A stretch of DNA of 64,000 nt. Origin: Ambrosia x helenae. Taxonomy: Eukaryota > Streptophyta > Magnoliopsida > Asterales > Asteraceae. Position numbers and translations under genes: made by a program. Every line of letters starts with the position of its first letter. Within the stretch, counting starts at the first letter, position 1. The stretch spans positions 12,893,573-12,957,572 of the forward strand of contig CM061234.1 in the NCBI GenBank assembly GCA_030844895.1, read 5' to 3'. Shown in pieces: positions 44,332 through 54,707 of this stretch. The notes below the pieces were generated by a model. The model ran no database searches and was not told the DNA's origin. It saw only the letters and a list, made by a program, of their open reading frames with translations.

Positions 44332-46455
44332 TGTAATACCCCGCAATTTCAGGTTCTCACTTTAACTAAACTCTAGTTACATTCCTTGCATTCTACTTAA
44401 CTAGGGTTAGCTAGATAGGTCACACATCGCAAAGTTATAGGTTAATAACTGCAAGAAGTGGTAATTCGGGGAATTACCAGACTATATACATGAGTAGTGA
44501 ACCTCAGACGTTGGTGAACGGTGAAATTAGATAATTGTGAATTAATTGATTGAGGTTGATTGCAATTACGTGCTTCTATGAAACTCTGTGAAAGTATGTG
44601 CAAACTATATGTGATTACGCGAACTTAAACCGAAAACGTTAATAAAAATCGTAATGGGTGGACCATTAGGATGGTTGGGGTCTTAACACATGGGGTTACA
44701 CTTTTTATGGTCCAAAATAGCGAAAACATCAAAGAAAACATGCGAGACAACGAAGCAGGCCACCCGGAGCGGGCAGAGGAGGAGTGAGCGGCCGCTCACT
44801 CCCTCCGAGCGGCCGCTCGCAGGGCCCTGACGCCACTAAACCGACTTAACTCTCTTTTTAAGCAATATTAAGCCTCTTGTATCCCCTAAACTCAACCCTA
44901 ATCGCCCCTACTACCTAGTTACGAAAATATTAACCCCAAACACCTGCTAAGGCTCAAGAACATCGATCGGGAAGCTTGGAGAGCATTCGGTTGATTGTTT
45001 TGAAGTGCTTGCGGTATAACATTCAATCTTTTGTGTTTTAATCTTCTTTAATATGTTATTAAAACCTTATAACCATGTTTGTCCAGGTCTGAAACACTTT
45101 TGTAAAAGTTAAAACTTGCTTATAGAGATTAAAAGAATTAATCATGTTGTTATGTAATGGATAGTATGTGTTTTGCATGATTATGCATTTTCTTGATGTT
45201 TTAGACTTCTAGGGTTTATGAATGATGGTGTTTATGATGTATCATTAGGGTTTTGATCAGATGTGGCTCTTATTAATGTTGTATGATGATTGTTAGGTGT
45301 TATTGATTGATAATATGCAACTAGGGTTTGATATAATTGATGATATTGCATGATTAAAATCTAGACAGAATATGAATGTTGACTTGTAGGGTATGTTACG
45401 TGGCTTGCAAGTAATTGTATTGATTGATTCTTTGCATGAATGGATTGTACATGGTCTTAGACTTTTAGAATGGGCAAAATAATCTGATTTGGATGTAGTT
45501 TGATATGTTTTTGGAATTTTCTTTGATTAAATGTCATATCAGATTTTCGGATTAATAAATTGGGTCAACTTTAAACAATCATAACTCGAGTTTTACAAAG
45601 AATTAAGTTATGAAATTTTGACAGTAGGTCAACATTGGAATAACTTGGTTTTTCCAAGTGAATTCATCCCGTTTGGATGAATACACGATTTTTGGGAATT
45701 TTTATACTAATCTGATCTGTTTTGTGTATTTTCTGAACATGGCTATGTTGCGTGATTTTTCATAATTTTTGTGCAAGGTTTTATCACAAAATAAAAATTT
45801 TTATTTGTCGAGTAGACCCCCTAGAATATTTATTAAATTTTTGGGAGTCTAAATCACTGGATAAGTATTTTTAATAAATTAATTTTCACGGCGCATAATC
45901 TGTCCTAAAAACGCAGATTGTGTAATGTATGCTTATGTGACTATTTGGAGTCTTATGTGGTATGTATTAGACATGAACTTGAATGAACACTTATATGAGA
46001 TGCATATGAAGTGTAAAACTGATAATAATCAACATATTCACCAACGGGTCCGTAGGGTTTACTTATGCATGTAGAATCATTAGGTGTCACATACACGGTT
46101 TTGAACTTTTAAACATCTTGGACAAACGGGTTATATGGTGTAATGATATTACACATATACTCACTTAGTGACACATGTAATAGAGAGTCGATAGCACACC
46201 CTACTTTGGAAGTTTGGATTTATTTGCTTGCATACTAAGGTGAGTTTCACTACTTTTTTCTCAAAAGCATGTGTCTCTGGTTGGAGACACACACATTAAT
46301 TCCTGGTTGGGAATTACTTACTTTTCTAGTCCGGTTCGGGACTACTCAGACAATGACTCTTTGGGAGGGTCCAACAATGATTCCTTGTGTGGATCACGCT
46401 TTTATCAGTTTAAAACTTTAACGGTCCTTTGTGAATGTTGTCACTCAGTACTAAG
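44332..46455 (+). repeat. Element A right (3') LTR, end approximate
   Basis: 44332-45460 matches the left LTR. The sequence continues in LTR style with ACTAAGGTGAGTTTCACTAC near 46230 (the splice-donor-like site shared with element C and the solo LTR). Near 46279-46375 are clustered tandem words (GTCTCTGGTTGGAGACAC, CCTGGTTGGGAATTAC). No terminal CA with a matching target duplication was found, so the end could be anywhere up to about 46500. Confidence 0.6.
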
Positions 46456-46509
46456 TTGACCTAAAGATTGCATTTTATTTTATTTGTTACTGGATTCTGT
46501 TTTGGTTAG

Positions 46510-46638
46510 GTTGTCAGCTCTGTAAAATGGCTTGAAGATGAGTTAGAACTTAATGCACTTCATAATCCTGGTAGTCATAGAGGAAGTGGAAATGAAAAAG
46601 CTGTTGCAAGCCAAAAGAGCATCACTTCTGCTGCTTAG
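46510..46638 (+). other. Orphan terminal-exon-like fragment
   Basis: A pyrimidine-rich stretch and acceptor (ctgttttggttag) precede an open frame starting VVSSVKWLEDELELNALHN and continuing through SGNEKAVASQKSITSAA to a stop at 46636-46638. Composition looks like a real protein C-terminus of 42 residues, but I do not recognise the parent gene. No upstream exon is visible on the plus strand. It could be a captured fragment in a Helitron that ends at 47760, or the last exon of a host gene broken by element A. Confidence 0.4.
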
Positions 46639-46655
46639 TTTTCTTCTAATTGTTA

Positions 46656-46848
46656 TTGGGCAAATGACATATTAATGTATAGTTTGATGTTGGTGTGTCC
46701 TTTTAATCCTGCTTCTGTGTAATCTATGTAGGTTGAATGGCATTATACTTTTGTATAGTTTGATGTTGGCGTGATCTTTTATACAGTTTCGTTGTACTCA
46801 TTATAGGGCAAATGGCATATTAATGTATAGTTTGATGTTTGTGTGATT
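46656..46848. repeat. Direct repeat of about 42 bp, about 150 bp apart
   Basis: GGGCAAATG-CATATTAATG followed by TATAGTTTGATGTT-GTGTG occurs at about 46656-46697 and 46807-46848. A third, partial copy of the TATAGTTTGATGTTGGCGTG part lies near 46762. It directly follows the orphan exon, like duplicated 3' untranslated sequence. Confidence 0.7.
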
Positions 46849-46887
46849 TTTTAATATAGAGAAGGTAAACCGACTTTAGCAACGTCT

Positions 46888-46999
46888 GTTTACTAAAAGA
46901 TCACACAAACTATACATCAAACGAAACACAAAATCAAGAAGTCAATCATCTGTTGCAAGCAACAAATGATTGACTTCTTGATTTGGTGTTTAGTAAACA
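46888..46999. repeat. Strong hairpin / foldback
   Basis: The core arms 46931-46949 and 46966-46984 are perfectly complementary over 19 bases (AAATCAAGAAGTCAATCAT). After one mismatch the stem continues with TGTTGC/GCAACA around an AA loop. Outer arms TGTTTACTAAA (46888-46898) and TTTAGTAAACA (46989-46999) also pair. It is a MITE-like foldback or a small-RNA-precursor-like hairpin. Confidence 0.75.
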
Positions 47000-47000
47000 A

Positions 47001-47705
47001 GCATGATCGTGCTTATTCACAAGCATGGTTGTGATCAAGAATGAGCATGGTTATGCTTGGGTGTGGCATGATCGTGCTTATTCACAAACATGGTTGTGAA
47101 TGAGCATGGTTAGAGATTGTTTTTTTTAGTGTTTTTGATGGTGTGATTGATCCTAAACATGAAGGGGTATTTATACTATGATTGTGGGTCAAAAACTAAA
47201 AAAAAAAAAAAAAAACAGCCAAAACAGCCCCCAACGGTCATATGACCATTTTCTAACGGTCAAAAACCGTTTTTTAATCCGGTTTCAAAACCGGTTTTTT
47301 ATCAGGTTTTCCAACAACCGGTTTTTTCATCGGTTTTTTTGATAAGCCGGTTTTCAAACAGGTTTTTTAATCCAAACCAGTTTCCAACCCTATCTAACCT
47401 ACGCAACCTCAACCCTAACCAAAACCGAGCCTTTGGATCGGTTCCTAACCGGTTTGAACGAAAACCGGTTTTTGCCCAACCGGTTTACCGGTTTTTTCCG
47501 GTTCGGTTTGAGGAACCGTTTTTTTTGTCCATGTCTATATACATGTGCGTCTATAATATCTGGACAAAATCCAAGCATGATCGTGATTCACAAGCATGGT
47601 TGTGCTTCGAAATGAGCATGGTTATACTTGGGTGTGGCATGGTGTGACATGATCGTGCTTATTCACAAGCATGATTGTACTTAGAAATGAGCATGATTAT
47701 GTTGT
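47001..47705. repeat. CATGATCGTG/AGCATGGTTGTG repeat interrupted by a CCGGTTTT-rich block
   Basis: Words such as GCATGATCGTGCTTATTCAC and AGCATGGTTGTG repeat at 47001-47110 and again at 47573-47705. Between them lie a poly(A) run (about 47197-47214) and a block (47262-47520) dense in AACCGGTTTT-type words. The layout suggests an insertion into, or expansion of, the repeat. No credible gene. Confidence 0.65.
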
Positions 47706-47730
47706 TTCCAGCTTTAGTTGTATTTATTCT

Positions 47731-47760
47731 TCCCGTGTTTTCACACGGAATTTCACCTAA
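47731..47760 (+). mobile_element. Helitron-type 3' terminus
   Basis: The hairpin CCGTGTTTTCACACGG is followed by AATTTCAC and CTAA, then T, matching the Helitron 3' rule (hairpin, short spacer, CTRR, host T). The matching TC start was not identified; it should lie upstream, possibly before the orphan exon. Confidence 0.6.
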
Positions 47761-48197
47761 TCTATATATATATATATTGCAAAGGGATTAATCCTACATG
47801 TTATAATCTTATGCAATCTCTCCTTTGAGAGATGCCACATAGGATGTGATGTGGCAACTCTAGACCAATTAAAAAAAAAAGAATAAATATGGTTTAAATA
47901 TGGTTTAACCTAATCTATTAGGTTATGGGGTGTGGAGACATGAGAAAGGTCATGTCTCCATATGCTTGAGACATGGGTGGGGTGTGGAGACATGAGAAAC
48001 CCATGTCTCAAGCATTAAATACTATTATTTTTTTATAAAAATTAATTTTAGCAACTTTTATAAAACTAACAAATAAATAAAATAATGTTAAATTAAAAAC
48101 TAAATATTATAAATAAAAAGTACAAGACATGATAAATTTTAAAAATAAAAACGAACACACCGGAAAAAAAAGATACGATATCCTAAAATATATAAAA

Positions 48198-49646
48198 CTA
48201 TTTCCACTTGTTAAGCAACTTGTCTTGCAAATTTTTCAACGCGGCGCATTTATCTTCGGGATAACTCGAGATATCGGCGGACATAATCTTCCACTCTTCC
48301 ACCGCCTTCGCTTCGTCAATCAACCTAAGCTTATCTTCCTTGATTTTTATTTTTCTTTCGTTAGCTTGGTTGAATGCTTCCATTTGCGCGCTTAATGTTT
48401 CAAGCCTGGAAGCGCTCCCGCTCGAGCTACCCGTTGCCGCTTTCTTCCCGGCCGCCGCCTCTTTTCGAGCTTTGTCCCGACCTACATAATAAAAATTAAA
48501 ATATTTTTATACTATAACGAAAACGCAACGAATTATATATAAAAATAACTATAAATTTATAAACCTATGGGGCGTGGCTCCTCCATGAATACTGGTTCAT
48601 CGAACTCGGGCTCGTCGTTGATATAAATGTCGATTGGAACAGAGGGACCTCCTGTTTAGCTTTAGTTTTTCTTTTGGCCCGTTCAACCTCGTTCCGAACA
48701 GCCCATTTTTGTTCATCTTTCAACACCTGCCAAGCACGTATCATGGAGAACGATCTATTTGTCTCATCTTTATATTTCTTCAACGCCGCCTCAAAAATAT
48801 TTTGCTCGTTCCAACCACTAGGCGGTTTTGACTTAATACGGTTGTAAATTCCATTGAATTTACCACAATCCGCATTTACCTTTCTCCACTTCGAGCTAAG
48901 AGCGTCGTTTTTTCGATACGGGGGGCTTTGCATCAACTTGTGAAAGTATTCGTTCGCCGCATCCCATAATTGGGATATCGATTGGGCGGTACCTTTAATT
49001 AAGTAATAACATCAACAATATAAAACATAAACATATATATTTTGAAAAAAAATAAACATATATATTTCGAAAAAAAATACATATCTATAAATTTAAATAA
49101 TTTACCGATGTTGGCACGCGTTGAAGCAAAGACATACGCCTTAGCTAAGGCTTCCTCTTCGACATCGGACCATGGTCTAGGGGCTCCCTCTAGTGGTTTA
49201 CCACGTCCCGGTCCCGGTTCTCTTTGTTTTCCTTTGCGTTTGCCTTTGGTTCGTGGCGTAGGTTGGGTTTCGGGAATTATCTCATCATCGGTTTCATTCT
49301 CCGATTCTACGGGTTGAGATGGTCCAAGAGGTGTAGTGGGTTGAGATGTTCCAAGAGGTGTAGCGGGTTAGGATGTTCCAAAAGGTGTCATGGGTTGTGG
49401 TTGTATAGAAAATTGTTGGCTATTTTGGAAGTTTTGAATTTGTTGCATATAGCTTTGCATTTGCATATATGCGATCGGGTTTAATTGTGCAAAGGCGACC
49501 GGGTTTTGAAGCATTTGGGCTACCGCCGGCATTGGTGTAACGGTTTGTGAGATGGGTGGATCGACTACCGGCGTGTAACCCGGTGTCGAGAAAGGATGAG
49601 TGGGGTTTTCATTTGGGTTTTGGTTGAATTGTTGGAAGGGATCCAT
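48198..49646 (-). pseudogene. Myb/SANT-like protein with NAM-associated-type C-terminus
   Basis: Exons are 49646-49106, 48992-48565 and 48481-48198. The N-terminus is Pro/Gln-rich (MDPFQQFNQNPNENPTHPF). The SANT region begins PRPWSDVEEEALAKAYVFAS and continues after the intron with QLWDAANEYFHKLMQ and SKWRKVNADCGKFNGIYN. The charged C-terminal coiled coil contains KIKIKEDKLRLIDEAKAVEEW. These are partner proteins of Harbinger transposase and are often mislabelled as GST T3-like. A CAA to TAA stop occurs near 49369 and a frame change near 48645, so the gene is damaged. Confidence 0.75.
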
Positions 49647-49951
49647 AGAGATTTTTTTATAAAATGTGGTTAGTTTATAAATATTATGGTATAAAATGTA
49701 GAGATATGTGGTAGAAATTGGTTGATTTGGGGTATATATATAAAAAATCTAAACATTGAAAACATAAATAATTTAAAAAAAAGCCGTTTGGCTTTTTACC
49801 GTTGGACAACGACACTTTTTCAAATAAATAAATAAATAAATAAATAAAAATAAAAAAATCTGATTGGTCAGTGGCTTACGTTCTCAGAGGGACGAGGGGG
49901 ACGGGGGAAGGGGGCGGTGTGCTGGTGGGGGACGGGGCAAAAAGCGAGGAC

Positions 49952-49972
49952 GGGGGGGGGGGGGGGGGGGGG
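49952..49972. repeat. Poly(G) run of 21
   Basis: An uninterrupted G run in a GC-rich terminal part of the Harbinger-like element. The exact length is unreliable in most assemblies. Confidence 0.9.
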
Positions 49973-49999
49973 CGTCTCCGCACCTCTAAGCCTTAAATA

Positions 50000-50657
50000 T
50001 CTAATCTACTAAATGTAAATATTAAACCTTTATTATTTTCTCTCTCATGTTTCCTCTCATAACTTTTAAACGTTAATATCTTTTATATACGAGATTTTTT
50101 AAAGAAAAAAATTACACCAAATTAACGAGCGTTTTATTATCTTTCCAACGAGTACCAAAGTGCTATATAAAAACGGAGAAATAAAACGACTATTTTTTGT
50201 AACCCGACAAGTATTGTGTCAGGTTTGGGATTAGTTTAAAAAAATGTGGGTTTGGGTCGGGCCTGGGATTAGGTGATACCCGAACCAATTACCCGAAACC
50301 ACATACCCAAATACCCGAAATATATACCCGATCATATACCCATGAAATTTTTAACGTATCACATAACCCTTAGACTAATACGTTCGATATTTCAATAAAT
50401 AACTTTTTTTTCCTTATTTCATGTTAGTTCTTTTAAGAATGATCGATTAAAAACTTCCAAATTCATTTGACATTATATAATATTTTGTAATGACACTAGA
50501 TTTATTTCCCGACGCAGAGATTCGTTTTTTTTATATTAGAATATGATAACTTATGGCAGAGATTTGTTTAAAATAAATAATAATAATAATAATATTCATT
50601 AATCATATATTGGCAAGTCATTAATTATGTTGTCATATTAGATATTTTATTATGTCA
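50000..50657 (+). mobile_element. Outer Helitron, 5' part
   Basis: A TCTAATCTACTAAATG start after an A fits a Helitron 5' end, and internal blocks (AACTTTTAAACGTTAATATC, TTACACCAAATTAACGAGCG) match the Helitron at 13906. The 3' tail appears at 52106-52205, split off by the Helitrons at 50658-52105. Confidence 0.5.
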
Positions 50658-51347
50658 TCTATCTATACATATAATAAACCAAAGCCATTTTAATGACATG
50701 TCATTCAAAAAGGCATTCTCTTCCTTGAGTATGCCATGTGTCATCCCATGTGGCATTGAGATATTTTAGGAAAAAAATAATTTAAAAACAAAATTGGATT
50801 TTTCACCCTCATGTTTCCTCCCATAATTTTTAAACGTTAATATCTTTAATATACGAGATTTTTTTCAAGAAAAAAAATTACACAAAATTAACGAGCGTTT
50901 TATTATCTTTCCAACGAGTACCATAGTGCTATATAAAAAACGGAGAAATTTTTTTGTGAGGTTTTGTTCATACAGGAAAAAAAACACAAAGTGTTCAGGT
51001 AAATCATTAATCATGTATAGACAAGTCACTAATTATGTTTAAATCAGTAAATATGATTTTTTTTTCAACCAGAGCCGAATAGGTTAATAGAGTTATACGT
51101 TGTTTTAAGTTAGGTATCAATATCAGTATGTTACAGTTGTACATTTGTTTAGTCTTTAGGATATGTGTTAATATTAGAGTTACATTAAATTATACATTGT
51201 TTTAGGTTAGGTGCTAGCATTGGAGTTGTACATTGTTAATTTGTTTTAGGTTAGATATTAATATTAGAGTTATACATCAGTCTATTTCATATGTAAAATT
51301 GATGTATATTATTAAATTTCTCAACCCGGGACGCTCCCGGGGTATAA
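50658..51347 (+). mobile_element. Non-autonomous Helitron, sister of 13906-14567
   Basis: Starts TCTATCTATACATATAATAA after an A, as at 13906, and ends with hairpin CCCGGGACGCTCCCGGG plus GTATAA, where the next Helitron starts. Its CTAG may be the one shared at 51349-51352. Confidence 0.7.
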
Positions 51348-52105
51348 TCTAGCTTATAATAAAAGAATTGAGTTTGTATGAGGTGACATTCAATGAAATG
51401 TGCAATGTGGCATCATGTGAAGCTTTCTTTTAAATTTATTTATTTTTTATTTTTAAATAAAATCTATATCTGTATTATCTTAAAATTTCAAATATGTTAA
51501 TTAATAATATCTTTTCCTTATTTTCCTCTCGCATTTTTTAAATGTTAGTGAACTATTAATTATTTTAAAATTTCAAATATGTTAATTAATATTTTTATCT
51601 TTATTTTTTTCTTATTTTCCGCTCACAATTTTTAAACGTTAGTAACTTTTATGTATCATATTTTTTTGAAAAAAAAGTACACCAAATTAACGATCACTTT
51701 ATTATCTTTCCAACGAGCGCCATATATAGTGCTATACAAAAACGAAAAAATGTTTTTTAGTGAGTTTTTGTTCATGCAGAAAAAAACACAATGTATTTAT
51801 GTAATTTATTAATCATATATAGGCAAGTCACTAATTATGTTATGATAGTATATATGTTTTTGAATCTACTATTACATATATATATTGCCCATGTTCATGT
51901 GCTATAACGATATGCTTAGCATTAAAAGAGGTTGAGATTTTTTAATCTGCTGGGAACGCAACATGAGAACCCCTTTTGATAGTATAGACATTAGAACAAC
52001 TTTCTTTAACGTTAAAAGAAGTTGAGACTGTTTACTTTTTTTATCCTTTTTTATTAAGTAATATTAGATTTTTCAACCCGGGACAATCCCGGGGTAATCA
52101 TCTAG
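51348..52105 (+). mobile_element. Non-autonomous Helitron
   Basis: Starts TCTAGCTTATAATAAAAG after an A and ends with the near-perfect hairpin CCCGGGACAATCCCGGGG, TAATCAT and CTAG (52102-52105) before T. Interior blocks are diverged relatives of the other Helitrons here. Confidence 0.7.
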
Positions 52106-52205
52106 TATTAAATATTGGCAAGTCATTAATTATGTTGTCATATTAGATATTTTATTATGTCATATTAGATATTTCAATCCGGGACGCTCCCGGAATAAAT
52201 ACTAG
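52106..52205 (+). mobile_element. Outer Helitron, 3' tail
   Basis: It repeats the block ATTGGCAAGTCATTAATTAT seen at about 50612. It then has the hairpin TCCGGGACGCTCCCGGA, ATAAATA and CTAG (52202-52205) before T. This is the closest transposon edge to the cold-shock protein gene. Confidence 0.65.
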
Positions 52206-52298
52206 TATTTTATAAGTTAAATGATATTTACAAATTTTCAAAAATCAATAATTATCATTTTCTTTATCTTTTGAACCCTCAAACTTCCGTGACACCAA

Positions 52299-52306
52299 CT
52301 ATATAA
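52299..52306 (+). promoter_or_regulatory. TATA box of the cold-shock protein gene
   Basis: CTATATAA lies 119 bases before the ATG at 52425. Transcription would start near 52330, giving a leader of roughly 95 bases. Confidence 0.6.
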
Positions 52307-52424
52307 CCAAGCAAGCTAGTCCAAATCCAAAACCACATAGAGAGAGACTAGGGTTTTCTCTCTCATAAAATATTTGTGCCTTTCTACAAAAATATCTAGG
52401 GTTTCTTCACACAAACAAAAAACA

Positions 52425-53062
52425 ATGGCTGACGACGGCGCAAGGAAATCAGGAACCGTCAAGTGGTTCAACGACACCAAAGGCTTCGGCTTCATCACAC
52501 CAGAGGACGGCACCGAAGATCTCTTCGTTCATCAATCATCCATCCGTACCGATGGCTTCCGCAGCCTCGGTGACGGCGAATCCGTTGAGTACGTCGTTGA
52601 GGAAGGATCTGACGGACGTACTAAAGCCGCTGACGTCACCGGTCCGAACGAGGGTCCGGTTCAGGGTAGCAGCCGTGGTGGCGGCGGAGGAGGAGGCGGT
52701 CGTGGAGGCGGTGGTTATGGAGGCGGCGGCGGTGGGTATGGAGGTGGCGGTGGTGGTGGTTATAACGGTGGTAGCCGTGGAGGACGTGGCGGTGGTGGTG
52801 ATCGTTATGGTGGAGGAGGTGGTGGTGGTGGTGCATGTTTTAAGTGTGGTGAGAGTGGGCATATGGCTAGGGAGTGTACACAGGGTGGTGGTGGTGGTGG
52901 TGGAGGGTATGGTGGGGGTGGGGTTATGGTGGTGGTGGTAGTCGTGGAGGCGGTGGTTATGGTGGTGGTGGTAGTCGTGGAGGAGGTGGTGGTGGAGGAT
53001 GCTATAACTGTGGTGAAGAAGGGCATTTCTCTAGGGAATGTCCTAATGGAAGCAGCCGTTGA
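52425..53062 (+). CDS. Cold-shock domain, glycine-rich, CCHC zinc-knuckle RNA-binding protein (GRP2/CSP type), frameshifted
   Basis: The ATG at 52425 (AACAATGGCTG) begins MADDGARKSGTVKWFNDTKG. The cold-shock domain follows with RNP1-like GFGFITPEDG and RNP2-like DLFVHQSSI, up to about residue 75. A long Gly/Arg-rich region contains one CCHC knuckle (CFKCGESGHMAREC). After about 52919 the frame must change by one base to read the second knuckle (CYNCGEEGHFSREC) and the end PNGSSR with stop at 53060-53062. With both knuckles it would be about 212 residues, matching plant CSP2/GRP2-type RNA chaperones that act in cold response and development. The shift lies in a G-rich run, so it is either a sequencing error or a damaging mutation. 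Read straight through, the frame gives an implausible Val-rich tail. Confidence 0.85.
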
Positions 53063-54417
53063 TCTAAAGGAGGGTGAAGGGTAAATATGTCTTTTCGAGA
53101 CATTTAATTGCCTGTTTATTTACTTTTTTGTTGTTTAAGTTGGGTGATCTGAAATTCTGAATGTTTGTTTTGGTTTTGACCTTTTATGATTGTTAGTTGG
53201 GTTTGTGATGGTTGTGGTTTTTTTAGATCTAGGGTTTGGATTTGGAATATATATTCTAAAATGCTTATCTGAAATGGGGAAAAACTAGTTTTGGACTCTT
53301 TGTTTGTGTGGATATATTATGTCTTCTGTTCATCATATTTGAGTATTTTGGTTTCATCTTTTGGATTATTATGGTTAGGAGGGTTGTTGTTCATGGTTTA
53401 AATCTATTGGTTTTGAGGAAAAATCGTGTTTGCAAATAAGCGTTTTAAACCAAACCTGCCGAGTTGGTTGGTTTGGCGGCTTCCTTGAAAGGTGCGCGAG
53501 GTGCTGAGGAAAATGCATCTGCGCAAAACGGCCGTCTATTGTGATTTTGGTCAATGTTTAGGGTCTTTAGAATGTTTATATGTAATAACAACTTGAGCCT
53601 AGTGTGGTTTTGGTTAAAGCTGGGGTACTTGGTTTATATGTGAATACGGCCTGAGCCTATCGTGTTTATGGTTTATATTAGGGCGTAAGTTTATATGTAA
53701 AAGCAACTTGTAAGAGTTGAGACATTATGAAAACTTGATCATTAGGTTTATATGTAATCTTGGACAAAATTAGGGTCTTCAATGTAAAAACGACTCGGAT
53801 TTGGGTTAGGGTACTTGGAAGATTTACATGTAAAAACAACTCGTTAGGACAGTATGATTCACTTCATGATTTAGTCTGTCTGTGGCACAAATGAGAGACT
53901 TGAAGCTTCTCTTGGTAGATAAAACATGGTTGTTTGTGCATTGATTCATGCATCTCAGTCGTTGGTCGGTTTATCTAGGCTGCGTTTTTAAATTGAGGTT
54001 GGGGGTATAAAGGTTGTGGTTGTGGCTGTGGCTGTGGCTGTGGCTGTGGCTGTGGCATTTAGAACTATTTCTTTCTTTCAGAACTGTAAGCCTATTCACT
54101 ACATACTTGTGGTTTCAAGTTCTAAGTTGCAAATTTAACAGTTAAACCTAGTTTAAATTGTAGACAGTAAATTGTTTCCAATAGTTTAAAAGTGGTTAAA
54201 ACTGTCCGATGTTTTGGAGGGTTCATGCAACATTTTCTTTGCATTCGTGACTGTAACCTGTGGTTTCAAGTTTTGGTATTTTGTTGGATGAGTTTAATAT
54301 TGCAGTGGAAATGCTTGTGTTTGAAAAGGGAGAGGGAACAAAGTTTATGATGATGCATTGATGCCACAAAGATAATATTCGAAAAACTTTGATTGGGATG
54401 CTTCTATATTCTTATTC
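53063..54417. other. 3' region of the cold-shock gene and spacer
   Basis: T-rich sequence follows the stop. From about 53560 to 53840 there are degenerate repeats of a GGTTTATATGTAA...ACAACTTG word. A (TGTGGC)n hexanucleotide run lies at 54013-54056. No gene was recognised. Confidence 0.5.
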
Positions 54418-54439
54418 TTTTTTTTTTTTTTTTTTTTTT
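54418..54439. repeat. Poly(T) run of about 22
   Basis: An uninterrupted T run; it may be the poly(A) tail of a minus-strand retroposed fragment, but no SINE body was recognised next to it. Confidence 0.85.
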
Positions 54440-54707
54440 GTGTGGATGCATACAGATCAAACTTATAGTATGTGGGGCGTGAAGAGAAAATAAAGCCCCA
54501 TGAGCCCTCTACACCGCCTATGGCTATTGAGTCATGCCCCTCTTTCCCAAAAATAAAAAACAATTTTAAAATCAATTTCTACACCCAATTAAACACAACT
54601 ACTATACCCATTCAAGCCATAAAAAGTCATTCTTCACTTTATTAATATTTTAAAATATTTTAATCTATAAAGGCTTCATCAGACTGTCTCACTACACACA
54701 GCCTTAA

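Larger units (their letters stand above)
19050..46455 (+). mobile_element. Element A: decayed Ty3/gypsy (chromovirus-like) retrotransposon, host of two nested insertions
   Basis: The left LTR (19050-20182 remaining) and right LTR (from 44332) share about 1.13 kb at roughly 97% identity by eye, starting TGTGATACCACGC and TGTAATACCCCGC. Between them, gag remnants lie at 20183-20331 and 32343-32770 and pol lies at 40672-44203. Elements B (20332-32337) and C (32771-40666) are inserted into A with exact 5-bp duplications. The rest of the left LTR, the primer-binding site and the start of gag are deleted. The right LTR end is not resolved; 46455 is approximate. Confidence 0.75.
47926..49986 (-). 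mobile_element. Harbinger-like element carrying only the Myb/SANT partner gene
   Basis: The left end TGGGGTGTGGAGAC and the reverse complement of the right end GAGGTGCGGAGAC look like terminal repeats, flanked by TTA on the left and TAA on the right. The only gene inside is a Myb/SANT-like partner on the minus strand. No transposase is present. The flanking triplets do not match as direct repeats, so the left boundary may be off by a few bases. Confidence 0.5.

Noticed and set aside
52536..53026. Long Thr/Ser-, His- and Pro-rich frames on the minus strand over the cold-shock gene
   Set aside because: They are shadows of the GGT/GGC codon repeats of the glycine-rich region on the plus strand.
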